This document shows, piece by piece, positions 8,840 through 16,969 of a stretch of DNA of 64,000 nt. Position 1 is the first letter of the stretch. The number at the start of each line of letters is the position of its first letter. The stretch is taken from NCBI RefSeq assembly GCF_900089495.1, contig NZ_LT605203.1, forward strand, positions 3,199,547-3,263,546, in the 5' to 3' direction. Both the position numbers and the translations under genes were made by a program. Origin of the DNA: Thiomonas sp. X19. GTDB lineage: Bacteria > Pseudomonadota > Gammaproteobacteria > Burkholderiales > Burkholderiaceae_C. The notes under the pieces were generated by a model, which ran no database searches, was not told the DNA's origin, and was given only the letters and a program-made list of their open reading frames with translations.

Positions 8840-11800
8840 ATGAACATCTCGCAATGGTTGCAGCGGCATCGCCGCTCGGTGCTGTTTTTGCTTGCGCTGC
8901 TGGCTGCCGGCGGGGTGATGGCGGCGTTCAAGCTGCCGGTGGGGTTGTTCCCCAACGTGGATTTCCCGCGCGTGGTGGTGAGCGCGGACGCCGGTGATCG
9001 GCCTTCGCGCCAGATGATGCTGCAGGTGACCTACCCACTGGAACAAGCGGTGAGGCGGGTGCCCGGGGTGGTCGACGTGCGCTCGACCACCAGCCGTGGC
9101 ACAGCCGATATTTCCGTGAGTTTTCACTGGGGCACGGACATGAATGTGGCCGCCGTGCAGGTGAATGAGGCGGTGACGCAGAAGCTTCCCCAACTGCCGC
9201 CGGGAACGATCCTGTCGAGCAAGCGCATGGACCCGACGGTCGATCCCATCATCGCCTACAGCCTGACGTCGGACACGGTGCCTCTGACCCGTATTTACGA
9301 CCTGGCGCAATTCCAGTTGCGCCCGCTGCTGTCCAGCATCAACGGCGTCGGGCGGGTGCAGGTCCAGGGTGGCGAGCAGGAGGAATACCACGTCATCGTC
9401 AATCCGGCCAAGCTGCAGGGCGATGGCTTGAGTCTGGGCGATGTGGAGCGCACCCTTGCCACCGGCAACGGCGTGCAGGCCGTCGGCAAGCTGGAGGACC
9501 GCTACAAGCTCTTGCTCGCGCTGGCCGACTCGCGCCTGCATGACGCCACGCAAATCGGCAACCTGGTGCTCAGGGCCACGCCCACCGGGGTGGTGCGCGT
9601 GCGCGACGTGGCCGTGGTCACGCGCAGCACGGTTCCGCAGTGGATCCGCGTGACGGCGGATGGCCACAATGCCGTGCTGCTCAACATCTACCAGCAGCCC
9701 GGCGGCAACAGCGTGCAGATCGCGCGCATGGTTCGCCAGGCTCTGGCCAGCTACAAACTGCCCCCGGGCGTGAAGCTGGCGAACTGGTACGACCAGAGCA
9801 CGCTGGTGGTGGCCTCCGCCGCCAGCGTGCGCGACGCCATCCTCATCGGCGTGGTGCTGGCGGGGCTGGTGCTGCTGCTGTTCCTGCGCAGCTTCAAGAT
9901 CACGCTGATTGCGATGATCACCGTGCCCGCGGTGCTGGCCGCCACCGTGGTGCTGCTGTACGCGCTGGGCATGAGCTTCAACATCATGACCCTGGGCGGC
10001 ATGGCCGCTGCGGTGGGGCTGGTGATCGACGACGCCATCGTCATGAGCGAGCACATCGTGCGCCGCCTGGGTATGCCGCCCCCAGGAGACGGCTACGCCA
10101 TCCCCGCCCCCCAAGGGGGTCAAGGAAACTTGGGGCGGCCCGGCATTTCCTTGGCCGCGCCCGGCGCGGTCGAATCCGGCGTGAGTCAGGCGCGCCACAG
10201 CGGGGTGATGCACGCGGCGATGGAGTTCTTCCGCCCGCTGGCCGGGTCGAGCGCCTCCACCGTCATCATCTTCGTGCCGCTGGCCTTTTTGTCGGGCGTG
10301 ACCGGCGCCTTCTTCAAGGCGCTGGCGTTGACCATGGCGGCGGCCCTGGTCATTTCCTTTTTCGTCTCGTGGCTGGCGGTGCCGCTGCTGGCCGACCGCT
10401 TCATCACCCGGCGCGACGTGGAAAAGGAGCAGCAGCGCGAGCATGGCCGGCTGCTGTCGGCCTTCCAGCGCGGCTATGGCCGCCTGCTGCCGGCGTTGCT
10501 GCGCCGGCCGGCGTTGCTGCTGGTGGGGCTGGTGCCATTGCTGCTGGTGGGCTGGATCGCCTATCACCACGTCGGCAGCGGCTTCATGCCGCATATGGAC
10601 GAGGGCGGTTTTATTCTCGACTACCGCAGCCCGCCAGGAACGTCCTTGACGGAAACCAACCGCCTGCTGACGCAAGTCGAGACGATCTTGCGCCAGACGC
10701 CGGAAGTGCAAACCTGGTCGCGGCGCACCGGTGCGCAGTTGGGTGGGGGCATCACCGAAGCGAATGAGGGCGACTTCTTCGTGCGCCTCAAACCCCCGCC
10801 GCGCAGGCCCATCGATCAGGTCATGGAAGCGGTGCGGCAGCGCATCGAAGCGCAGGTGCCGGGGCTGAAGATCGAGATGGCCCAGCTGATGGAGGATCTG
10901 ATCGGCGATCTGACGGCCGTGCCCCAGCCGGTCGAGATCAAGATCTTCGACGACAACCCGCAACAACTCGCGCAGTTGGCCGACAAGACTTCAGCGGCCA
11001 TCGCCAAGATTCCCGGCATCGTCGATGTGAAAAGCGGCATCAAGCCTGCCGGGGACGCCCTCAACATCCGCCTCGACCCCACGCGCATGGCGCTGCAGGG
11101 CGTGGACGCGCGGCAGGTGCAGGCGCAACTGGCGGCGCTCATCGGCGGCAGCGTGGCGACGCAGATCGAGCAGGGGCCGAAAATGGTGGGCGTGCGGGTG
11201 TGGGACGCGCCCGACCTGCGCCAAACGCCCGAGGACATCGCCGCGCTCCCACTGCGCGCGCCCGACGGCCATGTGTTCGCCTTGAGCGAAGTCGCCAACA
11301 TCGACATTCTGACCGGCCAGCCCGAGATCACGCGCGAAAACCTCAAGCGCATGGCGGCGGTGACGGCGCGCATCAGCGGACGCGACCTCGGCTCGACGAT
11401 CGTGGCGGTCAAACGCGTGATCGATGCCCCGAACTATTACCCCGAAGGGGTCTACACCAAGCTCGGCGGCCTGTACAAGCAGCAGCAAATCGCCTTCAAG
11501 GGCTTGCTGCAGGTGCTGGTGGCCGCAGTGCTGCTGGTGTTCTTCCTCCTGCTGTTCCTGTACGAGCGTTTCAAGGTGGCGCTCGCCATTCTCGCCATGC
11601 CACTGGCGGCATTGCCGGCGGTGTTCGTCGGGCTGTGGGTGTCGGGCATCGAGCTCAACATCTCGGCGATGATGGGCATGACCATGATCGTCGGCATCGT
11701 CACCGAAGTGGCCATCTTCTACTTCAGCGAGGTGCAGGAGCTGCAGCAAACGCATCCCGACATCTCGCTCGACGCGGCGCTGGTGCAGGCCGGCATCAAC

Positions 11801-12055
11801 CGCATGCGCCCCATTGCCATGACCACGCTGGCCGCCATGCTGACACTGGCGCCACTGGCGCTGGCCATCGGCCAGGGCTCGGCCATGCAGCAGCCGCTGG
11901 CGGTGGCCATCATCGCCGGTTTGGCGGTGCAACTGCCGCTGGTGCTGCTGCTCATGCCCGCGTTGTTCAAGCTGCTGGGCGGCAGCCTCGCCAGCGAAGA
12001 CAATGACTCCACAACAATCGATGAGGTGACAACCGATGCGCATCCTGCTGGTTGA
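8840..12055 (+). CDS. RND efflux permease with an in-frame repeat insertion
   Basis: 1071 residues from the ATG at 8840 (GGAAG just upstream); a GTG at 8783 would add 19 residues. Proton-driven inner-membrane pump: TM1 at the N-terminus, large periplasmic loop, TM2-TM6, second loop, TM7-TM12. The TM4 proton-relay pair is intact in GLVIDDAIVMSE, and the HAE-type motif SSINGVGRVQVQGG is present. Between TM4 and TM5 (about residues 413-450) the usual short cytoplasmic loop is enlarged by a Gly/Pro/Ala-rich segment (PGDGYAIPAPQGGQG...) encoded by an 80-bp palindromic repeat at 10076-10155; flanking family sequence (IVRRLG, then AMEFFRPLAGSS) is normal. The last 20 bp overlap the response regulator start, so pump and regulator are coupled. 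Substrate unknown; drug or organic-solvent export is as likely as metal. Confidence 0.94.
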   Translation: MNISQWLQRHRRSVLFLLALLAAGGVMAAFKLPVGLFPNVDFPRVVVSADAGDRPSRQMMLQVTYPLEQAVRRVPGVVDVRSTTSRGTADISVSFHWGTDMNVAAVQVNEAVTQKLPQLPPGTILSSKRMDPTVDPIIAYSLTSDTVPLTRIYDLAQFQLRPLLSSINGVGRVQVQGGEQEEYHVIVNPAKLQGDGLSLGDVERTLATGNGVQAVGKLEDRYKLLLALADSRLHDATQIGNLVLRATPTGVVRVRDVAVVTRSTVPQWIRVTADGHNAVLLNIYQQPGGNSVQIARMVRQALASYKLPPGVKLANWYDQSTLVVASAASVRDAILIGVVLAGLVLLLFLRSFKITLIAMITVPAVLAATVVLLYALGMSFNIMTLGGMAAAVGLVIDDAIVMSEHIVRRLGMPPPGDGYAIPAPQGGQGNLGRPGISLAAPGAVESGVSQARHSGVMHAAMEFFRPLAGSSASTVIIFVPLAFLSGVTGAFFKALALTMAAALVISFFVSWLAVPLLADRFITRRDVEKEQQREHGRLLSAFQRGYGRLLPALLRRPALLLVGLVPLLLVGWIAYHHVGSGFMPHMDEGGFILDYRSPPGTSLTETNRLLTQVETILRQTPEVQTWSRRTGAQLGGGITEANEGDFFVRLKPPPRRPIDQVMEAVRQRIEAQVPGLKIEMAQLMEDLIGDLTAVPQPVEIKIFDDNPQQLAQLADKTSAAIAKIPGIVDVKSGIKPAGDALNIRLDPTRMALQGVDARQVQAQLAALIGGSVATQIEQGPKMVGVRVWDAPDLRQTPEDIAALPLRAPDGHVFALSEVANIDILTGQPEITRENLKRMAAVTARISGRDLGSTIVAVKRVIDAPNYYPEGVYTKLGGLYKQQQIAFKGLLQVLVAAVLLVFFLLLFLYERFKVALAILAMPLAALPAVFVGLWVSGIELNISAMMGMTMIVGIVTEVAIFYFSEVQELQQTHPDISLDAALVQAGINRMRPIAMTTLAAMLTLAPLALAIGQGSAMQQPLAVAIIAGLAVQLPLVLLLMPALFKLLGGSLASEDNDSTTIDEVTTDAHPAG
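10076..10155 (+). repeat. 80-bp palindrome-rich repeat, copy inside RND permease
   Basis: The segment contains CCGCCCCCAGG, then CCCGCCCCCCAAGGGGG, then AAGGAAACTTGGGGCGGCC and TTTCCTTGG. The same ordered blocks occur on the opposite strand at 56043-56122 at the end of ispG. Blocks pair internally (CCCCC/GGGGG; CAAGGAAA/TTTCCTTG), so the element can fold. It is read through in frame here, adding a low-complexity loop to the permease. Confidence 0.8.
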
Positions 12056-12749
12056 AGACGATCGCATGCTGGGCGCCGCCACGCAGCAGTCGCTGCGCGA
12101 CGCCGCCCACGCGGTGGACTGGGTGCTGGACGGCGAATCGGCACTGACCGCCGTCAAGTCCACGCCCTATGAGGCCATGCTGCTCGACCTGGGGCTGCCC
12201 AAGCGCGACGGTCTGAGCGTGCTGCAGACGCTGCGCCAGGGCGGCAACAATCTGCCGGTCATCATCGTCACAGCTCGTGATGGCGTGGACGACCGCATTC
12301 GCGGCCTCGACCTCGGCGCCGACGATTACCTCATCAAGCCCTTCGAGTCGGGCGAACTTCTGGCGCGGCTGCGCGCCGTGGCGCGGCGCAAAGGCGGCCA
12401 GGGCCAGCCGGTGCTCAGCAACGGCAGCCTGAGCTTGGACCCGGCCACGCGCGAGGCCAGCGTCGGCAGCGACGCTGGCACCACCAGCGCCCGCCTCTCG
12501 GCGCGCGAATACGCGCTGCTGCACGCGCTGCTGCTGCGTCCGGGCGCCATTCTCTCGCGCAGCGAACTCGAGGAGCGCATCTACGGCTGGAATGAAGAGG
12601 TGGAGAGCAATGCGGTGGAGTTCCTCATTCACGGCATTCGCAAGAAACTTGGTCAGACCTCGATCAAGAACGTGCGCGGCGTGGGCTGGATGGTCGACCG
12701 CGAAGGCCCGGCGCCGCCCGGCCCGCAGGCGGAGCGGCAACCGGATTGA
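12036..12749 (+). CDS. OmpR/PhoB-type response regulator
   Basis: 237 residues. An N-terminal receiver domain (MRILLVEDDRMLG; phosphoacceptor Asp in AMLLDLGLPKRDG near residue 51; Thr in VIIVTARD; Lys in DDYLIKPFESGELLARLRAV near 101) is followed by a winged-helix DNA-binding domain (about 125-225, with LSAREYALLHALLLRPGAIL and VESNAVEFLIHGIRKKLG). It resembles the QseB/PmrA/TctD group. A GAGGTGA ribosome site precedes the ATG, which lies inside the 3' end of the RND permease gene. The adjacent sensor kinase is the expected partner, and the pump genes are the obvious target (inference). Confidence 0.96.
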   Translation: MRILLVEDDRMLGAATQQSLRDAAHAVDWVLDGESALTAVKSTPYEAMLLDLGLPKRDGLSVLQTLRQGGNNLPVIIVTARDGVDDRIRGLDLGADDYLIKPFESGELLARLRAVARRKGGQGQPVLSNGSLSLDPATREASVGSDAGTTSARLSAREYALLHALLLRPGAILSRSELEERIYGWNEEVESNAVEFLIHGIRKKLGQTSIKNVRGVGWMVDREGPAPPGPQAERQPD

Positions 12750-12787
12750 GCGGCGCCCGACCAGCGCCGCCTCCACTTCACAACCCG

Positions 12788-14242
12788 ATGCGCCTGAACC
12801 CCATCCCCCTGCTGCGCCACTGGGCGGCACAGTCCTTGCGCCGTCGCCTGTGGCTGTGGATGACCATCATCGTCGCCGTCGCCGGACTGAGCACCGGTGC
12901 GGCGTCCTACATCTTCGGCTATCAGGAGGCGAACGAGTTGCAGGACGCGCAGCTGCGCCAGATCGCCAGCCTGGTGCACCGCTACGGCCTGAAACCGAGC
13001 AGCGTGATCGAGCCCCACGGCGCCGACGCCGACCGCGACGCCCGCTTCATCATCGAGCGCCTGCGCGCATCCGGCACCCGCACGCTGGCGAACGGGCTGG
13101 CGCTGCCGAGCAGGCTCACGCCGGGCATGCACACCATCGAGGCCGGCGCGCATTCCTGGCGCGTGTTCGTGCGGCAAGATTCGAGCGGGGATATCGCCGT
13201 GGCCCAGCGCACCAGCGTGCGCAACGAGGCTGCCGTCGACAGCGGCCTGCGCACCCTCGTGCCCATGCTGACCCTGGTGCCCTTGCTGGTGCTGCTGGTG
13301 AGCTGGGTGGTGCGCCGCGCACTGCGGCCCGTGCGCCGCCTCGCCAGCCTGGTGGACGCGCGCGACGACCATCGCCTCGACCCCTTGCCGCTGGACGAAG
13401 TCCCGCTCGAACTGCGCCCATTCCTCGCCTCCATCAACAGCCTGCTGGCGCGGGTGGCGAGCATGCTCGAACGCGAACGCCGCTTCGTCGCCGACGCCGC
13501 GCACGAGCTTCGCACCCCCATCGCTGCCTTGACCCTGCAGGCCGAGAACCTGGATCACACCGCGCTGCCCACCGCAACCCGCAGCCGCCTGCACAGCCTG
13601 CAGCAAGGCCTGACGCGCACCCGTGCCGTGGTCGAGCAGTTGCTGAGCCTGGCCCGGGTGCAGACCGGCCCGGCCAGCACGCTGCAACGCATCGATCCTG
13701 CCCAGGTGGTGCGCCACGTCCTCGAAGACCTGATGCCGCTTGCCGAGCAACGCCGTATCGACCTCGGCCTGGAACGCCAGGACGGCGCCCCCATCCTGGC
13801 CGATTCCACCCAGCTCTACACCTTGTTGCGCAACGGCCTCGACAACGCCCTGCGCTACACCCCCGAGGGCGGGCGTGTCGACCTCGCGCTCAGCACCGAA
13901 AGCGCGCGTGACGGCAGATCCTGGGTGCACATCGACATTGCCGACACCGGCCCAGGCATCGCAGCGCAAGACATGGACCGCGCCTTCCAACCTTTCGAGC
14001 GGCTGGACCGCGCCGTCGAGACCACCGGCAGTGGACTGGGGCTGGCCATCATGCGCAACATCGCGCAAAACCTGGGAGGCCAGATCACCCTCGACAACCG
14101 CCCCGAAGGCGGTCTGCGCCTGCGCTACAGCCAACTGGCGCAACCATCCACGGCCACTGCACCAGCCGTCACGCAAGGCACACCATCGTCCCATCCGCTC
14201 ACGCAAGACAACGGCCGGCCCGGACCGCGAACTGTGGAATAA
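12788..14242 (+). CDS. Sensor histidine kinase (QseC/TctE-like)
   Basis: 484 residues from the ATG at 12788; a TTG at 12746 overlapping the regulator stop would add 14. TM1 (WLWMTIIVAVAGLSTGAAS) and TM2 (LVPMLTLVPLLVLLVSWVV) enclose a periplasmic sensor of about 130 residues. It continues into a HAMP-like linker, the H-box with the phosphoacceptor in FVADAAHELRTPIAALTLQA, the N-box LRNGLDNALRYTPEGG, and the G1/G2 boxes DTGPGIAAQDMDRAFQPF and GSGLGLAIM. All catalytic boxes are intact. The C-terminal 30 residues are a Thr/Pro-rich tail. It phosphorylates the upstream regulator in the standard scheme; the signal is unknown. Confidence 0.95.
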   Translation: MRLNPIPLLRHWAAQSLRRRLWLWMTIIVAVAGLSTGAASYIFGYQEANELQDAQLRQIASLVHRYGLKPSSVIEPHGADADRDARFIIERLRASGTRTLANGLALPSRLTPGMHTIEAGAHSWRVFVRQDSSGDIAVAQRTSVRNEAAVDSGLRTLVPMLTLVPLLVLLVSWVVRRALRPVRRLASLVDARDDHRLDPLPLDEVPLELRPFLASINSLLARVASMLERERRFVADAAHELRTPIAALTLQAENLDHTALPTATRSRLHSLQQGLTRTRAVVEQLLSLARVQTGPASTLQRIDPAQVVRHVLEDLMPLAEQRRIDLGLERQDGAPILADSTQLYTLLRNGLDNALRYTPEGGRVDLALSTESARDGRSWVHIDIADTGPGIAAQDMDRAFQPFERLDRAVETTGSGLGLAIMRNIAQNLGGQITLDNRPEGGLRLRYSQLAQPSTATAPAVTQGTPSSHPLTQDNGRPGPRTVE

Positions 14243-14253
14243 TTGCGCGTTTC

Positions 14254-14340
14254 GCCGGGATGGCGGAATCGGTAGACGCAGCGGACTCAAAATCCGCCGC
14301 CCTTAAAAGCGTGGGGGTTCGAGTCCCCCTCCCGGCACCA
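14254..14340 (+). tRNA. tRNA-Leu (anticodon CAA)
   Basis: 87 nt with encoded CCA. The acceptor stem GCCGGGA pairs with TCCCGGC; the anticodon stem GCGGA/TCCGC encloses loop CTCAAAA, giving anticodon CAA (reads UUG). The long variable arm (CGCCCTTAAAAGCGT region) is the class II form expected for leucine, and the T-arm GGGGGTTCGAGTCCCCC is perfect. It begins 11 bp after the kinase stop. Confidence 0.97.
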
Positions 14341-14348
14341 GTCTATTC

Positions 14349-14383
14349 AAGGGCTTACAGCGAAAGTTGTAGGCCCTTTTTCT
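14349..14383 (+). terminator. Rho-independent terminator after tRNA-Leu
   Basis: AAGGGCTTACAGC and GTTGTAGGCCCTT pair (two G-T wobbles) around a GAAA tetraloop and are followed by a run of T. It lies 9 bp past the tRNA CCA and would end the tRNA transcript and any read-through from the pump operon. Confidence 0.85.
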
Positions 14384-14711
14384 ATTTGCGCTGCTGAGGT
14401 TGGTTCACTTCAGGTTCATTCGGCAACACGCTCAACCCCCGAGTCGAACCAAGGAACTGAACCATGCGAGCTTCCAAAAACGTGCTGGCGCGTGGCGTGC
14501 GCCGATCCGACGCGGGCCATTCCAAGCCGACGCACAAAAAAGAAGGGCTCGCCGCGTGGGGGACGCCTCGAGCCCTAAGGGATGCTGACTCCATCAAAGG
14601 GAGGAGACTTGTCAGCATTCAGGTCAGGATGATGCCAGCCGCCGCCATGCAAGTCTGTACGCTAAGGCACACAGCGCGAGGCGAACGTCCAGCCCGTTCG
14701 ACGCAGACCTC
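14384..14711. other. Gap between tRNA-Leu terminator and Crp/Fnr gene, with a stable hairpin
   Basis: No convincing gene. The stretch includes a two-part hairpin at about 14544-14576: AGGGCTCG and CGAGCCCT form the outer stem, GCGT and ACGC the inner stem, with a G-rich loop and no T-run after it. It could terminate or stabilise transcripts arriving from either side. Short open frames here have no recognisable protein features. Confidence 0.45.
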
Positions 14712-15473
14712 TCATAGGGTCATCGTTTTCAGCAGCAATCGGTCGTACTCCTTCTTGACCACGGCGTAGCACTCGCAAGTGCGTCGTTCCAGGCCCCGAC
14801 GGTCGAGCACGGTGATGTGTCCTCGCGAATAGGAGATCAAGCCGGCGCTTTGCAGCTTGAGGGCTGCCTCGGTCACACCCTCGCGGCGCACGCCAATCAT
14901 GTTGGCGATCAGGTCCTGCGTCATCACCAGTTCATCGCCCTGCAGGCGGTCAAGTCGCATGAGCAGCCAACGGCACATTTGCTGGTCGAGCACATGGTGC
15001 CGGTTGCAAACGGCTGTTTGCGTCATTTGCGTGATCAGCGCCTGCGTGTAAAGCAGCAGCAAGCGCATGACGGCCGCGGAGTTGGTGAACTCTTCTCGCA
15101 GTGTTTGCGCTTTCAGTCGAAAGCCCACCCCCGCGCTTTGCACCACCCCACGGCTGGGTGTGGAGCCTCCGCCCATGAACAGGGGCACGCCGAGAATGCC
15201 TTCGTTGCCCACGACGGCGATTTCGTTCGATGCGCCATCCTCGGTCGCATACAACAACGAGATGATCGCGGTGGTTGGGAAGTAGGCGTGGCTCAACGTC
15301 ATGCCTGACTCATACAGCGCCTGGCCCAGCGGCATCTCAACCCGCTCCAATTGCGGTAACCAACGCTGAAACACGGCGTCGGGCAATGCAGCCAGCAGTT
15401 GGTTCATCCTCGGGTCGCCAGCATCGGCCATCCGATCGCCATGCGGCAGGTGTGAATGCCGGATGGAGGTCAC
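14712..15473 (-). CDS. Crp/Fnr-family transcriptional regulator
   Basis: 253 residues from a GTG that overlaps the upstream stop; the ATG at 15431 (MADAGDPRMNQLL) may be the true start. An N-terminal cyclic-nucleotide-binding-like beta-roll (QALYESGMTLSHAYFPTTAI, EIAVVGNEGILGVPLFMGG) is followed by a dimer helix and a C-terminal Crp-type winged helix (MTQDLIANMIGVRREGVTEA about residues 185-205). The canonical cAMP pocket (RxS motif) is not evident and there is no FNR cysteine cluster, so the ligand is unknown. It is the last gene of the KaiC-like operon, so it may be the output regulator of that signalling set (inference). Confidence 0.92.
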   Translation of the reverse strand: MTSIRHSHLPHGDRMADAGDPRMNQLLAALPDAVFQRWLPQLERVEMPLGQALYESGMTLSHAYFPTTAIISLLYATEDGASNEIAVVGNEGILGVPLFMGGGSTPSRGVVQSAGVGFRLKAQTLREEFTNSAAVMRLLLLYTQALITQMTQTAVCNRHHVLDQQMCRWLLMRLDRLQGDELVMTQDLIANMIGVRREGVTEAALKLQSAGLISYSRGHITVLDRRGLERRTCECYAVVKKEYDRLLLKTMTL

Positions 15474-16969
15474 TGCTCTGGCTCCTGGCTGCCCGCACCG
15501 GCATCTTCGTCCGGGTGAGGGCTTGAGCTTGCCTTGAGAGGAAGCGTGACGACGAACTGGCTGCCCAGCCCACGACCTGCGCTGCGCGCCACAACCCGCC
15601 CACCATGCGCCTCGACCAGCGCACGCACCACGGTGAGCCCGATGCCGATGCCCATGCCCATGCCGTTGTGGCCGATGGACTGCGGATCCTGCACGAAGGG
15701 CTCGAAAATGTTGAGCAGCGAGGAGGCGCCAATTCCGCAGCCGTTGTCGGATACCGTCAGAACGATGTCCTCGTTGCGCCTCGAGACCGACACATCGATC
15801 TCGCCGCCATCCGGCGCAAATCTAGAGGCGTTGTCGATGAGGTTGGTGAGGATCTGCACAAGGCGATCCGGATCCCCGGTCATCCGGTGCGAACCCAATG
15901 ACATGTGGACTTTGAACTGCTGCAGGCGCGCGTCCATGGCGGGTCGGCAGGCGCTGACCGCGGCGTCAACGACGCTGACCATGTCCACAACCTGGAGCCG
16001 GAGCTTCAACTCGCCGCGATGCATTTGCGTCATATCGTCCAGACGGGACGCCAGGCTTGCGATTTTGGCGACCTGCTGCTCGATCATGGATTGCGCTCGC
16101 GCGAGAAGGGGCTCGTCCGCACGCACGCGTCCCAGCATGGCCGTTGCGATGCGAATGGGCGCCAACGGACTGCGCAGCTCCTGCGCCACGGCTTCGATGA
16201 ACTCGGCCTGACGACGCTGCGCATGCACGGCCGCCTCCTGAAGCTCTTGGGCATTGGCTGCAGCGAGCACGAGATGCTCATTCGCCTCGCGCAATTCGGC
16301 ATGCCAACGCTCCTGCTTGTCCAAGGTCGGCTCACCCGCAGCCACAGGCTGCTGCAGCGCGGCAAGTCGCGGCTGGTGCAATGTCTCTGCGGCGAGCGAA
16401 GGCTCATCGCAGAAGACATAGCTGCCGTGCCGCTGCCATTTCGCGCGGTACATGGCGGCATCGGCACGATCGATCAGCGCATCGGCGTCGTCGGCGTCAT
16501 CGGGATAGAGACTGATGCCGATGCTCGACGCCAAGCGCACCACATGATCGCCTGCGCGACAGGGAACATTGAGGGCGGCAATGACCTTGTCAGCGATCGC
16601 GGCCACGTCGGAAGGCTGAGCGATGTCGGCGAGCAGGATCAGAAACTCGTCACCCCCAAAGCGCCCCACCAGGTCTTCCTCGCGCAGGGTGTGGCGCAGG
16701 CGCGTTGCGATCAGCTTGAGCACTTCATCACCCGTGGCGTGACCCAGCGTATCGTTGACTTGCTTGAAGTTGTCGAGGTCCAAGAACAGCAACGCCAGGC
16801 GCGTGCCGTGCCGCTTGGCGTGGGCGATGGCCAGCGCGATCTGTTCGAGCATCAATCCGCGACCTGGCAATTGCGTCAGTGGGTCGATACCCGCGGAGCG
16901 GGCGGCTGCGCTCAGCGCGTGCGCTGCATCTTCGGCTTCCGTCTGCGCGCGCAGTGCGGCCAGAACCAA
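15470..16969 (-). pseudogene. GGDEF / degenerate histidine kinase protein, C-terminal part, split by IS
   Basis: About 500 residues of a two-domain signalling protein cut by the insertion at 16970-18277. A GGDEF domain comes first (DPLTQLPGRGLMLEQIALAI, DLDNFKQVNDTLGHATGD, active site FGGDEF intact). A linker helix and a kinase-like module follow: the segment FIEAVAQELRSPLAPIRIA aligns to the H-box but has Gln where the phosphorylated His should be. The ATPase N-box NLIDNASRFAPDGG and G-boxes VSDNGCGIGASSL and GMGMGIGIGLTVVRAL are well kept. The frame stays open about 30 codons into the IS, so a truncated product starting inside the IS, lacking only the N-terminal coiled coil, is possible. 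Rejoined sequence across the IS reads EANEQLVLAALRAQTEAE. Confidence 0.85.

Noticed and set aside
14254-14711. Genomic island attached at tRNA-Leu
   Set aside because: No integrase and no repeat of the tRNA 3' end was seen downstream within the window.
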